Shown here piece by piece: positions 41,449 to 50,698 of a stretch of 64,000 nucleotides of DNA (positions within the stretch are counted from its first letter, which is position 1; each line of letters starts with the position of its first letter). The position numbers were made by a program, and so were the translations under genes. The stretch covers positions 67,114-131,113 of the forward strand of contig DISW01000001.1 in the NCBI GenBank assembly GCA_002422605.1. The letters run 5' to 3'. The DNA comes from Bacteriovoracaceae bacterium UBA6200 (GTDB lineage: Bacteria > Bdellovibrionota > Bacteriovoracia > Bacteriovoracales > Bacteriovoracaceae). A model generated the notes under the pieces. It worked only from the letters and a program-made list of their open reading frames with translations, did no database searches and was not told the origin of the DNA.

Positions 41449-42843
41449 ATGAAATACGATGCCATTGTCATCGGTGCCGGGATGTCGGGGCTTGCTGCCG
41501 GCATCCGTTTGGCGATGTTCGACAAAAAGGTTGTCATCTTAGAGAAGCACTCCATTCCCGGAGGCCTCAATTCCTATTATCAAAGACGAAACGCTGACAA
41601 GGGCGGCATTCGCCAGTTTGATGTAGGTCTTCATGCGCTCACTAATTTCATCAAGAAGGGAGAAAAGGCCAAACCTTTTTCTAAACTTTTAAAACAGCTT
41701 CGCCTTTCTTATGACGATTTCAAACTCTGCCCCCAGTCTTATTCTAAAATTGTTTTTCCAGATATGGAGCTGAAGTTCTCGAACGACTTTGAGCTTTTAT
41801 TAAATGAAGTTCACGAAAAATTCCCTCATGAGATTGATCGCTTTAATCTTTTGGTAGAAAAAATCCGGACCTTTAATGAGCTTGATCTGAGTCTTGAGTA
41901 CTCTTCGTCCCGTTCAGTCTTGAAAGAAATTTTAAAAGATGAGCTTTTAATTGAAATGATTCTCTGTCCTCTTCTTATTTACGGTTCGGCCTGGGAAGAA
42001 GATATGGATTTTGCACAGTTTGTGATCATGTTTAAGTCTCTTTATTTTGAAGGCTTCTCTCGCCCTGAAGGCGGAGTGAGAACAATCATTTCGCTTCTGG
42101 TGAATAAACTTACGGAATTGGGTGGAGAGATTCGCTATAAGACTCCTGTAGTTGAAATCCTGACTAAAGATGGAGTGGCCTTTGGAGTAAAAACAGCTTC
42201 CGAAGAACTTCTCGCACCCGTTGTTTTATCGAGCATCGGTTATCCTGAAACTGCTACGATAACTTCTGAGATGACACTCTCTCCTCGAGTGGGAGCGATG
42301 ACTTTCCTGGAGAGTATTTTTGTCTTTGATCAAAAAATACCTTTAGAGAAAAATGATTCAACCATTATCTTCTATAATAATGCTTCTAAGTATTCTTATC
42401 GGCCTGCCAAAGATTTTTATGATGAAACTTCGGCCGTGGTTTGTTTTCCTGATAACTATGAGCCCCTTAAACGGGATGGTGAAGGAACAGTGAGAATTAC
42501 TTATATGGCCAATTACCAGAATTGGAAGTCTCTTGAAAAAGAGCAGTATGCTCAGATGAAAGAAGAGGTAGGAGCATCCGCTCTTTCTTTACTTCATAAA
42601 CTCACTCCCCAGTTTGAAGGGAAGCTTCTCTTTCAAGATATATTTTCTCCTACTACAATTGAACGTTATACCTGGCATTTGAATGGAACTGTTTATGGCT
42701 CAATTGATAAAACCCGTGACGGCCTTACTCCGATAAAAAATCTTTTTATTATCGGCACTGATCAAGGATTCCTGGGAATTGTTGGTTCCATGCTCTCCGG
42801 TATCTCAATGGCCAATCTTCATGGATTAATGAATGAAATTTGA
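41449..42843 (+). CDS. CrtI-like FAD-dependent oxidoreductase (desaturase/isomerase type), copy 1
   Basis: A 464-residue phytoene-desaturase-superfamily flavoprotein. The dinucleotide-binding motif is VIGAGMSGLAAGIRLAMF with ILEKHSIPGGLNSYY. The family C-terminal FAD signature appears as LFIIGTDQGFLGIVGSMLSG, and TTIERYTWHLNGTVYGSID precedes it. It lies between ACP and oleA, overlapping oleA by 11 bases. It is paralogous to the flavoprotein at 51440-52867. Family members desaturate, saturate or isomerise C=C bonds in polyenes and retinoids. Here the likely substrate is an ACP-bound or free long acyl chain; the exact reaction is unknown. Confidence 0.83.
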   Translation: MKYDAIVIGAGMSGLAAGIRLAMFDKKVVILEKHSIPGGLNSYYQRRNADKGGIRQFDVGLHALTNFIKKGEKAKPFSKLLKQLRLSYDDFKLCPQSYSKIVFPDMELKFSNDFELLLNEVHEKFPHEIDRFNLLVEKIRTFNELDLSLEYSSSRSVLKEILKDELLIEMILCPLLIYGSAWEEDMDFAQFVIMFKSLYFEGFSRPEGGVRTIISLLVNKLTELGGEIRYKTPVVEILTKDGVAFGVKTASEELLAPVVLSSIGYPETATITSEMTLSPRVGAMTFLESIFVFDQKIPLEKNDSTIIFYNNASKYSYRPAKDFYDETSAVVCFPDNYEPLKRDGEGTVRITYMANYQNWKSLEKEQYAQMKEEVGASALSLLHKLTPQFEGKLLFQDIFSPTTIERYTWHLNGTVYGSIDKTRDGLTPIKNLFIIGTDQGFLGIVGSMLSGISMANLHGLMNEI

Positions 42844-43861
42844 AAACCTCCGCCTCCATTCTTTCGGTTACGAAGAACCTGAAATCTTTATGACTTCAGA
42901 TGAAATGGAACAAAAATTAAGTGATCTCTATGAACGGGCAAAACTTCCTTTCGGAAGGCTTGAACTCCAGACGGGAATTAAGCGCAGGGGTTTCTGGCCT
43001 AATGGCACAAGACCCAGCACCATTGCTTCAAAGGCCGCTGAAAAAATCTTAAAACATTTCCCCAGAGAAAAAGTCGATCTTCTTCTTCATGCCTCTGTGT
43101 GCCGGGATTTTCTGGAACCGGCCACGGCCGCACAAGTGCACCATAATCTTAAACTTTCTCCTCACTGCATGATCTCGGATCTCTCCAATGCCTGCCTGGG
43201 AGTTCTCTCCAGCATTTTAATGGCAGGTCAGATGATTGAAAGAGGAGTTATTAAAACCGCTCTTATCGTGTCCGGTGAGAATGCTGGACCTCTAATTGAT
43301 CAAACCTTAAAACATCTCATGAATGACCCTTTAATGGATCGGAAGCGTATTAAGCCTTTTATGGCCTCGTTAACTATTGGGTCAGCGGCCGTGGCCGTTT
43401 TACTCACTCACGCCAGTCTCTCTCCTGATAAGCCTAAAATTCTGGGAGGAACGACTCTGACTGACTCAAGCTCCGTGGAACTTTGCCAGGGGGATGGATC
43501 AACTAACGGTCTTATGATGGAAACAGATTCTGAAGCACTCTTAAAAGCAGGGGTTAAACTTGCTCAGGAAAACTGGGGTCGCGCTTTAGAAGTTCTGGGT
43601 TGGTCTAATCAGGATGTAGATAAAATTATTCCTCATCAGGTGGGAAGTGCTCACCGCTTTGCCATGTTAACTCAGTTGGGGCTTCCCACTGATCGTGATT
43701 TTCAGACATTTGAGCAGTTCGGTAACACCGGTTCTGCGGCCCTCCCCTTAACTTTAATGAAGGCCAGTGAAGCTGGATTCTTAAAACCGCAAGATAAGGT
43801 GGCCCTGTTAGGGATTGGAAGTGGTCTTACCAGCACAATGCTTGGAATGGAGTGGGTATGA
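42833..43861 (+). CDS. oleA: OleA-type thiolase: head-to-head acyl condensing enzyme
   Basis: A 342-residue FabH-like enzyme. OleA joins two fatty acyl thioesters by a non-decarboxylative Claisen reaction, giving a 2-alkyl-3-ketoacid. The catalytic Cys121 is in SDLSNACLGVLSS, and Glu95 in SVCRDFLEPATAAQVHHNL lies exactly 26 residues earlier, the same spacing as Cys143/Glu117 in Xanthomonas OleA. His268 (IIPHQVGSAHR) and Asn298 (QFGNTGSAALP) complete the site, again with the family spacing of 30. The Glu is the feature separating OleA from FabH. ATG 42833 overlaps the previous gene by 11 bases and the end overlaps oleB by 10. Confidence 0.92.
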   Translation: MKFENLRLHSFGYEEPEIFMTSDEMEQKLSDLYERAKLPFGRLELQTGIKRRGFWPNGTRPSTIASKAAEKILKHFPREKVDLLLHASVCRDFLEPATAAQVHHNLKLSPHCMISDLSNACLGVLSSILMAGQMIERGVIKTALIVSGENAGPLIDQTLKHLMNDPLMDRKRIKPFMASLTIGSAAVAVLLTHASLSPDKPKILGGTTLTDSSSVELCQGDGSTNGLMMETDSEALLKAGVKLAQENWGRALEVLGWSNQDVDKIIPHQVGSAHRFAMLTQLGLPTDRDFQTFEQFGNTGSAALPLTLMKASEAGFLKPQDKVALLGIGSGLTSTMLGMEWV

Positions 43862-44736
43862 ATCAGCTTAGAAAGAAAATGAAAGATTTAGGCCTTGAAG
43901 CGGCCTACCCTTTTCGCTCTCACTTTCTTAATTTAGACGGAAATAATCTTCACTACGTGGATGAAGGAGAAGGTCAGCCGATCTTGATGCTTCACGGGAA
44001 TCCTACCTGGTCTTTTTATTACCGGAATCTCATTAAAACTTTTTCTCCTAAATTCAGAACGGTGGTGCCTGATCATATTGGGTGCGGGCTCTCAGATAAG
44101 CCTCAGGATTATGATTACTCCCTTGAGACTCATATCCAGAATGCCTATAAGCTTATTAAGTTTCTAGATTTGAAAAATATTATTCTTGTGGTTCATGATT
44201 GGGGAGGAGCTATCGGGATGGGACTTGTGACCCGTTATCCGGAGCTATTTTCTCGAATCGTGATCTTAAATACCGGGGCCTTTCCAAGTGAACATATCCC
44301 TCAAAGAATTAACCTCCTTCGTCAGGGCAAGATGGGAGAGTGGCTCACTAGAAGATTAAATCTTTTCGCGTGGCCCGCGACTTTCATGACAACTCAAAAA
44401 CCACTGCCAAGGCTTATCAAGGCGGGGTATCTTCTTCCTTATCATTCCTGGGACACTCGTGTGGCGGTGGCCCGTTTTGTTCAGGATATTCCCATGGAAA
44501 AAGATCACAAAACTTTTAAGACCTTAAGTGAAATAGAAAGAATACTTCCCACACTTACTCATCCCAAACTGATTCTTTGGGGCGGAAAAGATTTCTGTTT
44601 CAATCATCACTTCTTCGAGAAGTGGCTTGAAATTTATCCGGACGCTTCGGCCCACTGGTATGCTAAGGCCGGCCATTATGTGCTGGAAGATGCTCTGGAA
44701 GATGTCTCTCTTAAAATCTGGGAATTTATCAAATGA
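43852..44736 (+). CDS. oleB: OleB-type alpha/beta hydrolase (beta-lactone decarboxylase)
   Basis: 294 residues. In the Ole pathway OleB, a haloalkane-dehalogenase-like enzyme, decarboxylates the cis-beta-lactone to the olefin. Seen here: the oxyanion loop MLHGNPTWSFYYRNL, nucleophile Asp116 in LVVHDWGGAIGMG and His275 in AKAGHYVLEDALED. An aspartate instead of a serine nucleophile is the expected OleB feature. It is a separate gene, not fused to oleC as in some bacteria, and overlaps oleA by 10 bases and oleC by 4, so A-B-C are translationally coupled. Confidence 0.9.
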   Translation: MGMNQLRKKMKDLGLEAAYPFRSHFLNLDGNNLHYVDEGEGQPILMLHGNPTWSFYYRNLIKTFSPKFRTVVPDHIGCGLSDKPQDYDYSLETHIQNAYKLIKFLDLKNIILVVHDWGGAIGMGLVTRYPELFSRIVILNTGAFPSEHIPQRINLLRQGKMGEWLTRRLNLFAWPATFMTTQKPLPRLIKAGYLLPYHSWDTRVAVARFVQDIPMEKDHKTFKTLSEIERILPTLTHPKLILWGGKDFCFNHHFFEKWLEIYPDASAHWYAKAGHYVLEDALEDVSLKIWEFIK

Positions 44737-46337
44737 ATATCGCCTATCGGATTAGCGAGATGGCCTCTAAGTTTCCTGATAAAAAATCAGTGGTACTGGC
44801 CCGGGATAATAGTTTTTATACTTACCGGGAATTTGAAGAACGTTCTAATCAGATAGCAAATAAACTCATTTCCTTAGGCATAACTCCCGGGATGAGGACT
44901 CTTCTTTTTGTTAAACCTTGCCTCGATTTTTCAGTCATAACCTTTGCCCTTTTCAAAGTGGGAGCTGTTCCGGTTTTAATTGATCCAGGAATGGGGCTTT
45001 CGAATTTACTTAAATCAGTAAAACAAGTTAAACCGGAAGCTTTGATTTCTATCGGCATGGTTCATTGGTTGAGAAGATTTAAGGGTGAAGCATTCACTAA
45101 TGTGAAAGTTAAAATCTCTCTATCGCGAGTAGGCGGTTCAACTCATTATCTCTATAAGAATCTGGCAGAAGAAAGCCGGGCCTTTAAACCTTATAAGGTG
45201 AGTCCAGGTGATTCATCGGCGATTCTTTTTACTTCCGGCGGAACAGGAATTCCTAAAGGCGTTCTTTACACCCACGGAATATTAAATGCTCAGACGGACG
45301 CTCTGAAGAGTATGTTCTCTTTGGATGAGAAGCAAATTGATCTTCCGGGATTTCCGCTCTTTGCTCTTTTTACTCTGGCCATGGGGATGACCTCTGTGAT
45401 TCCTGAGATGGATCCAACCAAACCGGCCTCATGTCATCCTGAAAAGATTGTGAACAATATTCTTTCTCACAACATCACATTTGCGGCCGGCTCTCCGGCG
45501 ATCTGGGAGAGAGTAGGAAAGTACTGTCTTTCAAAAAATATCAAACTTCCTTCAATCAAACAGATTGTCATGTTTGGTGCTCCGGTTCGGATTGAAATCC
45601 ATCAGATGTATAAAAAGATTCTGGAGAAAGGGGACACCTATACTCCGTATGGTGCAACAGAGTGTTTACCTGTGAGTTTAATTTCTGGTTCCGAGATCCT
45701 TTCAAAACATTTAGATCAAATGCTTCGAGGCTTTGGAACCTGCATTGGTTCTTCTGTTCCTCGTACACAGATTAAAATTTTAAAAACTACGGATATTCCT
45801 GAAACGTCTCTTTATGAACTTCCGCCGGGGGAAGTAGGAGAAATCGTTGTACAGGGACCGCAAGTCACCGCCGGCTATTTCGAAATGCCACTTGAAGATC
45901 AGAAATCGAAAATCGTTATTGATGGCGAGATCTGGCACCGGATGGGGGATCTTGGTTGGATCGATCAGGACGGAAATCTCTGGTTCTTAGGAAGAAAAGT
46001 TCATCGGGTGGATACAGCTGATGCCACTTATTATTCGATTCAAATGGAATCCATTTTCAATCAGCATCCTGATGTAAAGCGATCGGCCCTGGTGAAGTTA
46101 GTGGTTAACAATCAAGTTGTGCCAGGTCTGGTGGTTGAACGACATCGTGGACCTCATCAATTAACTGAGAGTTTTAGAAAAGAACTTGAGGCCCTGAAAA
46201 AGACGGAACCATTCACTTCTGTCATTAAACACTTCTTTGTACATCCTCAGTTTCCTGTGGATGTTCGACATAATATTAAAATTGATCGCGTTAAATTGGG
46301 CGAGTGGGCACAGACGGTCTTGCGCAGTCAGAAATAA
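44733..46337 (+). CDS. oleC: OleC-type beta-lactone synthetase (AMP-ligase family)
   Basis: A 534-residue ANL-superfamily enzyme. OleC uses ATP to cyclise the 2-alkyl-3-hydroxyacid to a beta-lactone. The P-loop is ILFTSGGTGIPKGVLYTHG, then TPYGATECLPVS (A5) and MGDLGWIDQDGNLWFLGRK (A7/A8). The C-terminal Lys region is VDVRHNIKIDRVKL, close to the OleC signature. It is of normal length for stand-alone OleC. Fatty acyl-CoA ligase is the alternative reading from domain alone, but position between oleB and a downstream oleD favours OleC. Confidence 0.9.
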   Translation: MNIAYRISEMASKFPDKKSVVLARDNSFYTYREFEERSNQIANKLISLGITPGMRTLLFVKPCLDFSVITFALFKVGAVPVLIDPGMGLSNLLKSVKQVKPEALISIGMVHWLRRFKGEAFTNVKVKISLSRVGGSTHYLYKNLAEESRAFKPYKVSPGDSSAILFTSGGTGIPKGVLYTHGILNAQTDALKSMFSLDEKQIDLPGFPLFALFTLAMGMTSVIPEMDPTKPASCHPEKIVNNILSHNITFAAGSPAIWERVGKYCLSKNIKLPSIKQIVMFGAPVRIEIHQMYKKILEKGDTYTPYGATECLPVSLISGSEILSKHLDQMLRGFGTCIGSSVPRTQIKILKTTDIPETSLYELPPGEVGEIVVQGPQVTAGYFEMPLEDQKSKIVIDGEIWHRMGDLGWIDQDGNLWFLGRKVHRVDTADATYYSIQMESIFNQHPDVKRSALVKLVVNNQVVPGLVVERHRGPHQLTESFRKELEALKKTEPFTSVIKHFFVHPQFPVDVRHNIKIDRVKLGEWAQTVLRSQK

Positions 46338-46365
46338 ACCGTCAAGATAAGGGCTGGAGAATAGT

Positions 46366-47433
46366 ATGGGCCCAAGTAAGGTAATTAAAATTCTTTATGT
46401 CGTCATTGTTGTACTGGCGGGGCTTTTTCTTGTGTCTCCTTTTTTTATACCCATTATCTTCGGTGCAACTCTCTCACTTGCACTATTTCCTCTCTTATTA
46501 AAACTTGAAAAGCTAGGCTTACCCCGCAAGTGGGCGGCCATGCTGGTAACGACCATTTTCACTTTTATTATTTCGATTCCACTCTTTTTTTTCGCGATCA
46601 AAGGCACTATTGCTGTCACTCATCAGTTAGAAAAATTTTCTCAAAATGATCGCTATCAGGGTCAGGGAGTGCAAGAGATCGTGGTGGATCTTAGACGGGC
46701 CGTGGTTTTGATGGTGAAAAAGTTTTCTTCAAAATACGAGTTCCTGGATTTTCTGGATGAGCGGAAAATCAATCAGTACATTAATACCTTTAACGATTTT
46801 CTTCTGAACTTTTTCAGGCAGACCGCTTCCAGTGTTCCCCAATTGTTTCTGATCTTACTTGTCATGCTTTTGTGTCTCTATATTTGTTTAAAGTATGCCG
46901 ATCCCATTCGAAGTTTTTTTAAGGAAGTGACAGGCCTTAATGAAGAGAGAATGGAAACTCTGACTAAACTCTATATCAGGGCCTCACGTCAGGTTTATCT
47001 TTCAAACATCGTGACCGGCGGTGTCCAGTCTCTCATTGTTGCAACGGGAGTTGCTTTACTGAAGCAGGGAGATTTTTTCATCGTTTTCTTTGTGACTTTA
47101 ATTCTATCGTTTATTCCTGTCATTGGTGCCGCACCTGTGGCCTTCGTATTCGGGATTCTTGCTTTCTTTAAAGATAATACGAGTGCTGCTATTATTCTTG
47201 CGGTTGTGGGGATTGTGACGGGGCTTGTAGATAATTTATTAAGACCATGGCTCGCGAGCTTTGGAGAAAGTAAAATTCCACCGGGAGTGGCCTTTATCTG
47301 CGTGATAGGGGGAGCACTTCTGCTTGGATTTCCAGGGCTCTTTATTGGTCTTCTCTTAGGTTCTTATGCCTACGATACTCTGCCCATCTTCTGGCATGAC
47401 TTAAAATCCAAAAAAGATTCTGATCTCACGTAA
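46366..47433 (+). CDS. AI-2E/PerM family membrane transporter
   Basis: A 355-residue inner-membrane protein with about seven or eight spans, including VVIVVLAGLFLVSPFFIPII, FLILLVMLLCLYICLKYA and the C-terminal GVAFICVIGGALLLGFPGLF. The region PVIGAAPVAFVFGILAFFKD is typical of AI-2E/PerM permeases. It begins 28 bases after oleC on the same strand, so it may be cotranscribed and could move a precursor or product of the cluster, but members also export quorum signals or sodium/lithium. Its last 33 bases overlap the convergent exported hydrolase gene. Confidence 0.85.
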   Translation: MGPSKVIKILYVVIVVLAGLFLVSPFFIPIIFGATLSLALFPLLLKLEKLGLPRKWAAMLVTTIFTFIISIPLFFFAIKGTIAVTHQLEKFSQNDRYQGQGVQEIVVDLRRAVVLMVKKFSSKYEFLDFLDERKINQYINTFNDFLLNFFRQTASSVPQLFLILLVMLLCLYICLKYADPIRSFFKEVTGLNEERMETLTKLYIRASRQVYLSNIVTGGVQSLIVATGVALLKQGDFFIVFFVTLILSFIPVIGAAPVAFVFGILAFFKDNTSAAIILAVVGIVTGLVDNLLRPWLASFGESKIPPGVAFICVIGGALLLGFPGLFIGLLLGSYAYDTLPIFWHDLKSKKDSDLT

Positions 47434-48393
47434 GGCCTCATCCCGAATTGAATCCTTTTCCATGAGAATTTCGTGAAAGCTCTCCGGATAAGTGACGAGC
47501 TGACAGTTTCCTCGCTGACAAAAAGTCTCCTGCCGACGAGGCTTAACTACCTGGTCTTTCCCTGCCTGTAAGAGAAGGATTGGAGTTTTAATTCCGGAAG
47601 CAAGAGAGGGGATTCCTTTGGTGGCCTTAAGATTCTGATTCACCCAGCGGGCGGTAGGCCCGCCTAAGGCGAGATAGGGATAGCTTGTGAAGAGAAACTT
47701 ATTGACCCAAAAGCGAGGAAGGCTTTGGGTCACATCATTTTTTTCAAAGGTGTCTTCTTCAGGAATATAGGGGCCTCGATCAGGAGCGTACTTACTTCCC
47801 TGCTTGGTTAAGACCAAAAATTCAGAAAAAAGCCTGGCGACACTTTCACTATAAGGATTCGTATCCATTTCAAACATTGGGGCCGACAGGGCCGCCTTCG
47901 TAAAAAATTCAGGATTCTTACTCATAAAATGAGTGGCAATGGCCCCACCCATTGAGTGGCCTATCAGGTAAGTTTCTTTTTGAGAGTGAGGGGTCACGAT
48001 CTCTTCAATAAACTGTGAAAAATCCCGGACGTAATGACTAAAATAAATGACATGACCTTTATGGGGATCTTTAAGCTGGCGACCTGATTCGCCTTGTCCC
48101 TGATGATCCAGAATAAAAATGTTAAACCCGCTGTCTTTTAAGTCATAAACCAGTTCCGCATATTTAATGGCAGGCTCAGTTCTTCCGGGAGAAATGACGA
48201 GATTTTTATGATGATGAGGACTCACATTGAAGTAGTAGCGAAGTTTCATTCCTTGAGCATTTGTCAGATGACCTTTAGAAAAGCTTCTAAAGTAAGGCAA
48301 GGCTTCATTCAGCCAGACTTTTTTGAAGTCATTTTCAGGGATGGCCCATGTCGAAGTCGAAATCATGATCAAAGCTAAGATTAAGTATTTCAT
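47401..48393 (-). CDS. Exported alpha/beta hydrolase, lysophospholipase/monoacylglycerol lipase type
   Basis: 330 residues with a signal peptide (LILALIMISTSTWAIP). The nucleophile Ser lies in YLIGHSMGGAIATHFMS (about residue 147), Asp in LLLQAGKDQVVKPRRQE and His in YPESFHEILMEKDS. LDHQGQGESGRQLKD and YFSHYVRDFSQFI are typical of PldB-like lysophospholipases. It interrupts the ole genes on the opposite strand, and the start of its coding region comes within 90 bases of oleD, so the two are divergent. A role in trimming lipids in the periplasm is plausible; connection to the olefin pathway is only positional. Confidence 0.83.
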   Translation of the reverse strand: MKYLILALIMISTSTWAIPENDFKKVWLNEALPYFRSFSKGHLTNAQGMKLRYYFNVSPHHHKNLVISPGRTEPAIKYAELVYDLKDSGFNIFILDHQGQGESGRQLKDPHKGHVIYFSHYVRDFSQFIEEIVTPHSQKETYLIGHSMGGAIATHFMSKNPEFFTKAALSAPMFEMDTNPYSESVARLFSEFLVLTKQGSKYAPDRGPYIPEEDTFEKNDVTQSLPRFWVNKFLFTSYPYLALGGPTARWVNQNLKATKGIPSLASGIKTPILLLQAGKDQVVKPRRQETFCQRGNCQLVTYPESFHEILMEKDSIRDEALREIRIFFGF

Positions 48394-48478
48394 ATTAAAT
48401 CCTCTCCTTAAACGCTACGGGCCCCGGGTCTCTCTCGTCAATGTAGACGAAGAAGATGTGAGGTTTTATTATAAATCT

Positions 48479-49501
48479 ATGAAAATTCTAGTAACCGGCG
48501 GCGGTGGGTTCTTAGGAACTTACATCATTAAAGAACTTCTTAAAAATCCCACTTACATTGTGACTAATTTCTCGCGTCATAACTACCCTGTATTGGAAGA
48601 AATGGGTGTGCCCACGATTAAAGGGGACCTCAGGAACATTGAGGATGTTAAGCGCGCACTCGCCCAGGGCTTTGATGCTATCTTCCATGTTGCCGCTCTG
48701 GCCGGAGTGTGGGGAAAATTCGAAGACTATCTTGGAATCAATTACGAAGGAACGAAGAACCTTTTAACCCAAGCACAACTACAGGGCGTAAAAAGATTTA
48801 TCTACACTTCAACTCCTTCCGTGGTTTTTGGCAAAGGTGATTTGATGGGAGCTGACGAATCAACTCCCTATGCCACGGAACATCTTACTTTCTACGCTGA
48901 AACTAAAACCATGGCCGAAAAGCTTGTTTTAGAGATGAATAACGGCGAATCTTTCATGACCTGCGCTCTTCGCCCACATCTAATCTGGGGGCCAGGAGAT
49001 CCTCATCTTTTTCCTCGTGTGATTAAAAGAGGGAAGGAAGGGAAATTAAAAATTGTCGGAGACGGAGAAAATCTGGTCGATATTATTTATGTTGAGAATG
49101 CGGCCTTGGGGCATGTTCAGGCCTTTGAACATCTAAACCCTGGCTCTCCAGTTTGCGGGCAGGCCTATTTCTTAGGGCAAGAGCGCCCAGTGAAGCTCTG
49201 GGATTTTATTAATCAGGTTCTCGCTTATATGAAGATTGAACCTGTGATGAGTGCTATTGATGTGAGTACGGCCTATAAGATCGGCTGGGTACTTGAGAAG
49301 GCCTTTAAACTTTTAGGAATTCAAAAGCCTGAGCCTCCGATGACTCGCTTTGTGGCCTTGAACCTTGGGAAATCTCATTACTTCTCTCATGAGAAAGCAA
49401 AGAAAGATTTTGGTTATCTTCCAAAAGTCAGCATTGAAGAGGGGCTTAAAAGAACTTTTGCTTATCGAGAAAACATTAAGTCGACTGAGCAAAACCCTTA
49501 A
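48479..49501 (+). CDS. oleD: OleD-type NADPH-dependent 2-alkyl-3-ketoacid reductase
   Basis: 340 residues. OleD reduces the OleA product to the beta-hydroxy acid used by OleC. I place the start at ATG 48479 (MKILVTGGGGFLGTY), which matches the extended-SDR N-terminus; upstream in-frame codons overlap the divergent hydrolase. The NADP motif is GGGGFLGTYIIKELL, VAALAGVWGKFEDY follows, and the catalytic Y-x-x-x-K is in TFYAETKTMAEKLV. The C-terminus (SHYFSHEKAKKDFGYLPK) is typical of this family. The ribosome site is weak. It overlaps the convergent fabI-like gene by 26 bases. It is separated from oleABC by a permease gene and an antisense hydrolase. Confidence 0.86.
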   Translation: MKILVTGGGGFLGTYIIKELLKNPTYIVTNFSRHNYPVLEEMGVPTIKGDLRNIEDVKRALAQGFDAIFHVAALAGVWGKFEDYLGINYEGTKNLLTQAQLQGVKRFIYTSTPSVVFGKGDLMGADESTPYATEHLTFYAETKTMAEKLVLEMNNGESFMTCALRPHLIWGPGDPHLFPRVIKRGKEGKLKIVGDGENLVDIIYVENAALGHVQAFEHLNPGSPVCGQAYFLGQERPVKLWDFINQVLAYMKIEPVMSAIDVSTAYKIGWVLEKAFKLLGIQKPEPPMTRFVALNLGKSHYFSHEKAKKDFGYLPKVSIEEGLKRTFAYRENIKSTEQNP

Positions 49502-50264
49502 CGATCTTTTGATCAAAGTAGTTGGAACTCATTCCTGCATCCACTAAAAGAGTTGAAGCATTAATTCCCGAACTTCTGGGAGAAAGAAGAAAACAAACAG
49601 TATTGGCCACTTCTTGAGTCTCAAGTGATTTTTTTCTGAGAGTCAGTTGTTCTGAGAATAAATAATTATCAATATAATCCGGAATTCCGGCGGAAGCCGA
49701 TGTCTTTAGAGGACCAGCGCCTACGGCATTAACTCGAATGTGAGAAAACTCTGAGAAGGATTTGGCAAGGAAAGGCACCGTCGCATCAAGCATCGCCTTA
49801 ATGGGGCCTAGATAACCATAAGAGGTGGCTCGGGTATTTGAAATTGAAATAGTCACAATACTTGAATCTGGAGATAGAATCTCTTTTACGGCATTACTCA
49901 TCTCAACCAGTGAAAAGCAAGAAATCTGCGCCGCCTGAAGGTAATCCTCGCGCTTAGTTTCATGAAAGGGTTTAGGTCCTTCTGAGAAATTAGCAAAGGC
50001 CAGGGAATGGAGAAGGCCATCCAGCTTATCAGTGTATTTTCTTATTTCTAAAAGGAGGTTTTCATTCTTTTCCACATCGTAGACAAATACCGGAGAGTCG
50101 GGAAAGAGCTTTTGCACAGTAGGAATTTGTTCTTCTTTTTGAACCGAGAATAAACAGCGTGCACCGTTTTCAATCAATGTTCTGGCAGAAAAATAGGCAA
50201 CACTTTTTTTGTTAGCAACTCCAGCTATATAAAACGTCTTATTCTTTACTCCTAAGAAATCCAT
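49476..50264 (-). CDS. FabI-like enoyl-ACP reductase
   Basis: A 262-residue SDR of the FabI type. The N-terminal NAD-binding segment is FYIAGVANKKSVAYFSARTL, with the FabI-like GVANKxS rather than a classical TGxxxGxG. HSLAFANFSEGPKPF and the active-site Y-x6-K in SYGYLGPIKAMLDA follow, then VNAVGAGPLKTSAS. In fatty acid synthesis it would reduce the trans-2-enoyl-ACP. It is the last gene of the minus-strand set flavoprotein-fabG-fabZ-fabI, one base from fabZ. The host presumably has another enoyl reductase, so this is a pathway-specific copy. Confidence 0.82.
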   Translation of the reverse strand: MDFLGVKNKTFYIAGVANKKSVAYFSARTLIENGARCLFSVQKEEQIPTVQKLFPDSPVFVYDVEKNENLLLEIRKYTDKLDGLLHSLAFANFSEGPKPFHETKREDYLQAAQISCFSLVEMSNAVKEILSPDSSIVTISISNTRATSYGYLGPIKAMLDATVPFLAKSFSEFSHIRVNAVGAGPLKTSASAGIPDYIDNYLFSEQLTLRKKSLETQEVANTVCFLLSPRSSGINASTLLVDAGMSSNYFDQKIVKGFAQST

Positions 50265-50698
50265 TATTCTTCTCCGTTTTCAACTAAGGCACAGGCAAAT
50301 TCGATGGACATAATTAGCTTATCATTCGCTTTGATTTTGCCTTTCATATAGGCCGCATTCGCAAGCATCTCTACGAAATCAACAGTGATAGTTAAAAGGT
50401 CCCCTGGACGGGCCATGTTTTTGAATTTTGCATTCTGGATTCTGGTGACAACGGCAGTTTTATTGTTTTCTACACCTGTCCCCTTAAGGGACATGAGGAG
50501 GGCCCCTGTCTGGAAAACAGCTTCACACATAAGAACTCCCGGGAAGACCGGTCTTCCAGGAAAATGACCACGGAAATAATCTTCATCTCCTGTGAGTTTT
50601 TGAGATGTAGTAATGGAGTTTTCACTCTGCTCAACGATATTTTCGATGAACAGGAATGGCTCGCGTTGTGGAATATTATTTAAAATAGTCTCAAGCAT
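50264..50698 (-). CDS. FabZ-like 3-hydroxyacyl-ACP dehydratase
   Basis: A 144-residue hot-dog-fold dehydratase. The active-site His is in DEDYFRGHFPGRPVFPGVLM and the catalytic acid in CEAVFQTGALL, just as in FabZ, preceded by QREPFLFIENIV. It dehydrates 3-hydroxyacyl-ACP formed by the adjacent fabG product. Both ends overlap: 1 base with the fabI-like gene and 8 bases with fabG, so the three are tightly coupled. FabA-like isomerase activity cannot be excluded; the Glu rather than Asp at the acid position favours FabZ. Confidence 0.88.
   Translation of the reverse strand: MLETILNNIPQREPFLFIENIVEQSENSITTSQKLTGDEDYFRGHFPGRPVFPGVLMCEAVFQTGALLMSLKGTGVENNKTAVVTRIQNAKFKNMARPGDLLTITVDFVEMLANAAYMKGKIKANDKLIMSIEFACALVENGEE

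Noticed and set aside
48323..48478. Long N-terminal extension of OleD
   Set aside because: It would overlap the divergent hydrolase by 71 bases and precede the SDR motif with unrelated residues; ATG 48479 starts the family motif directly.
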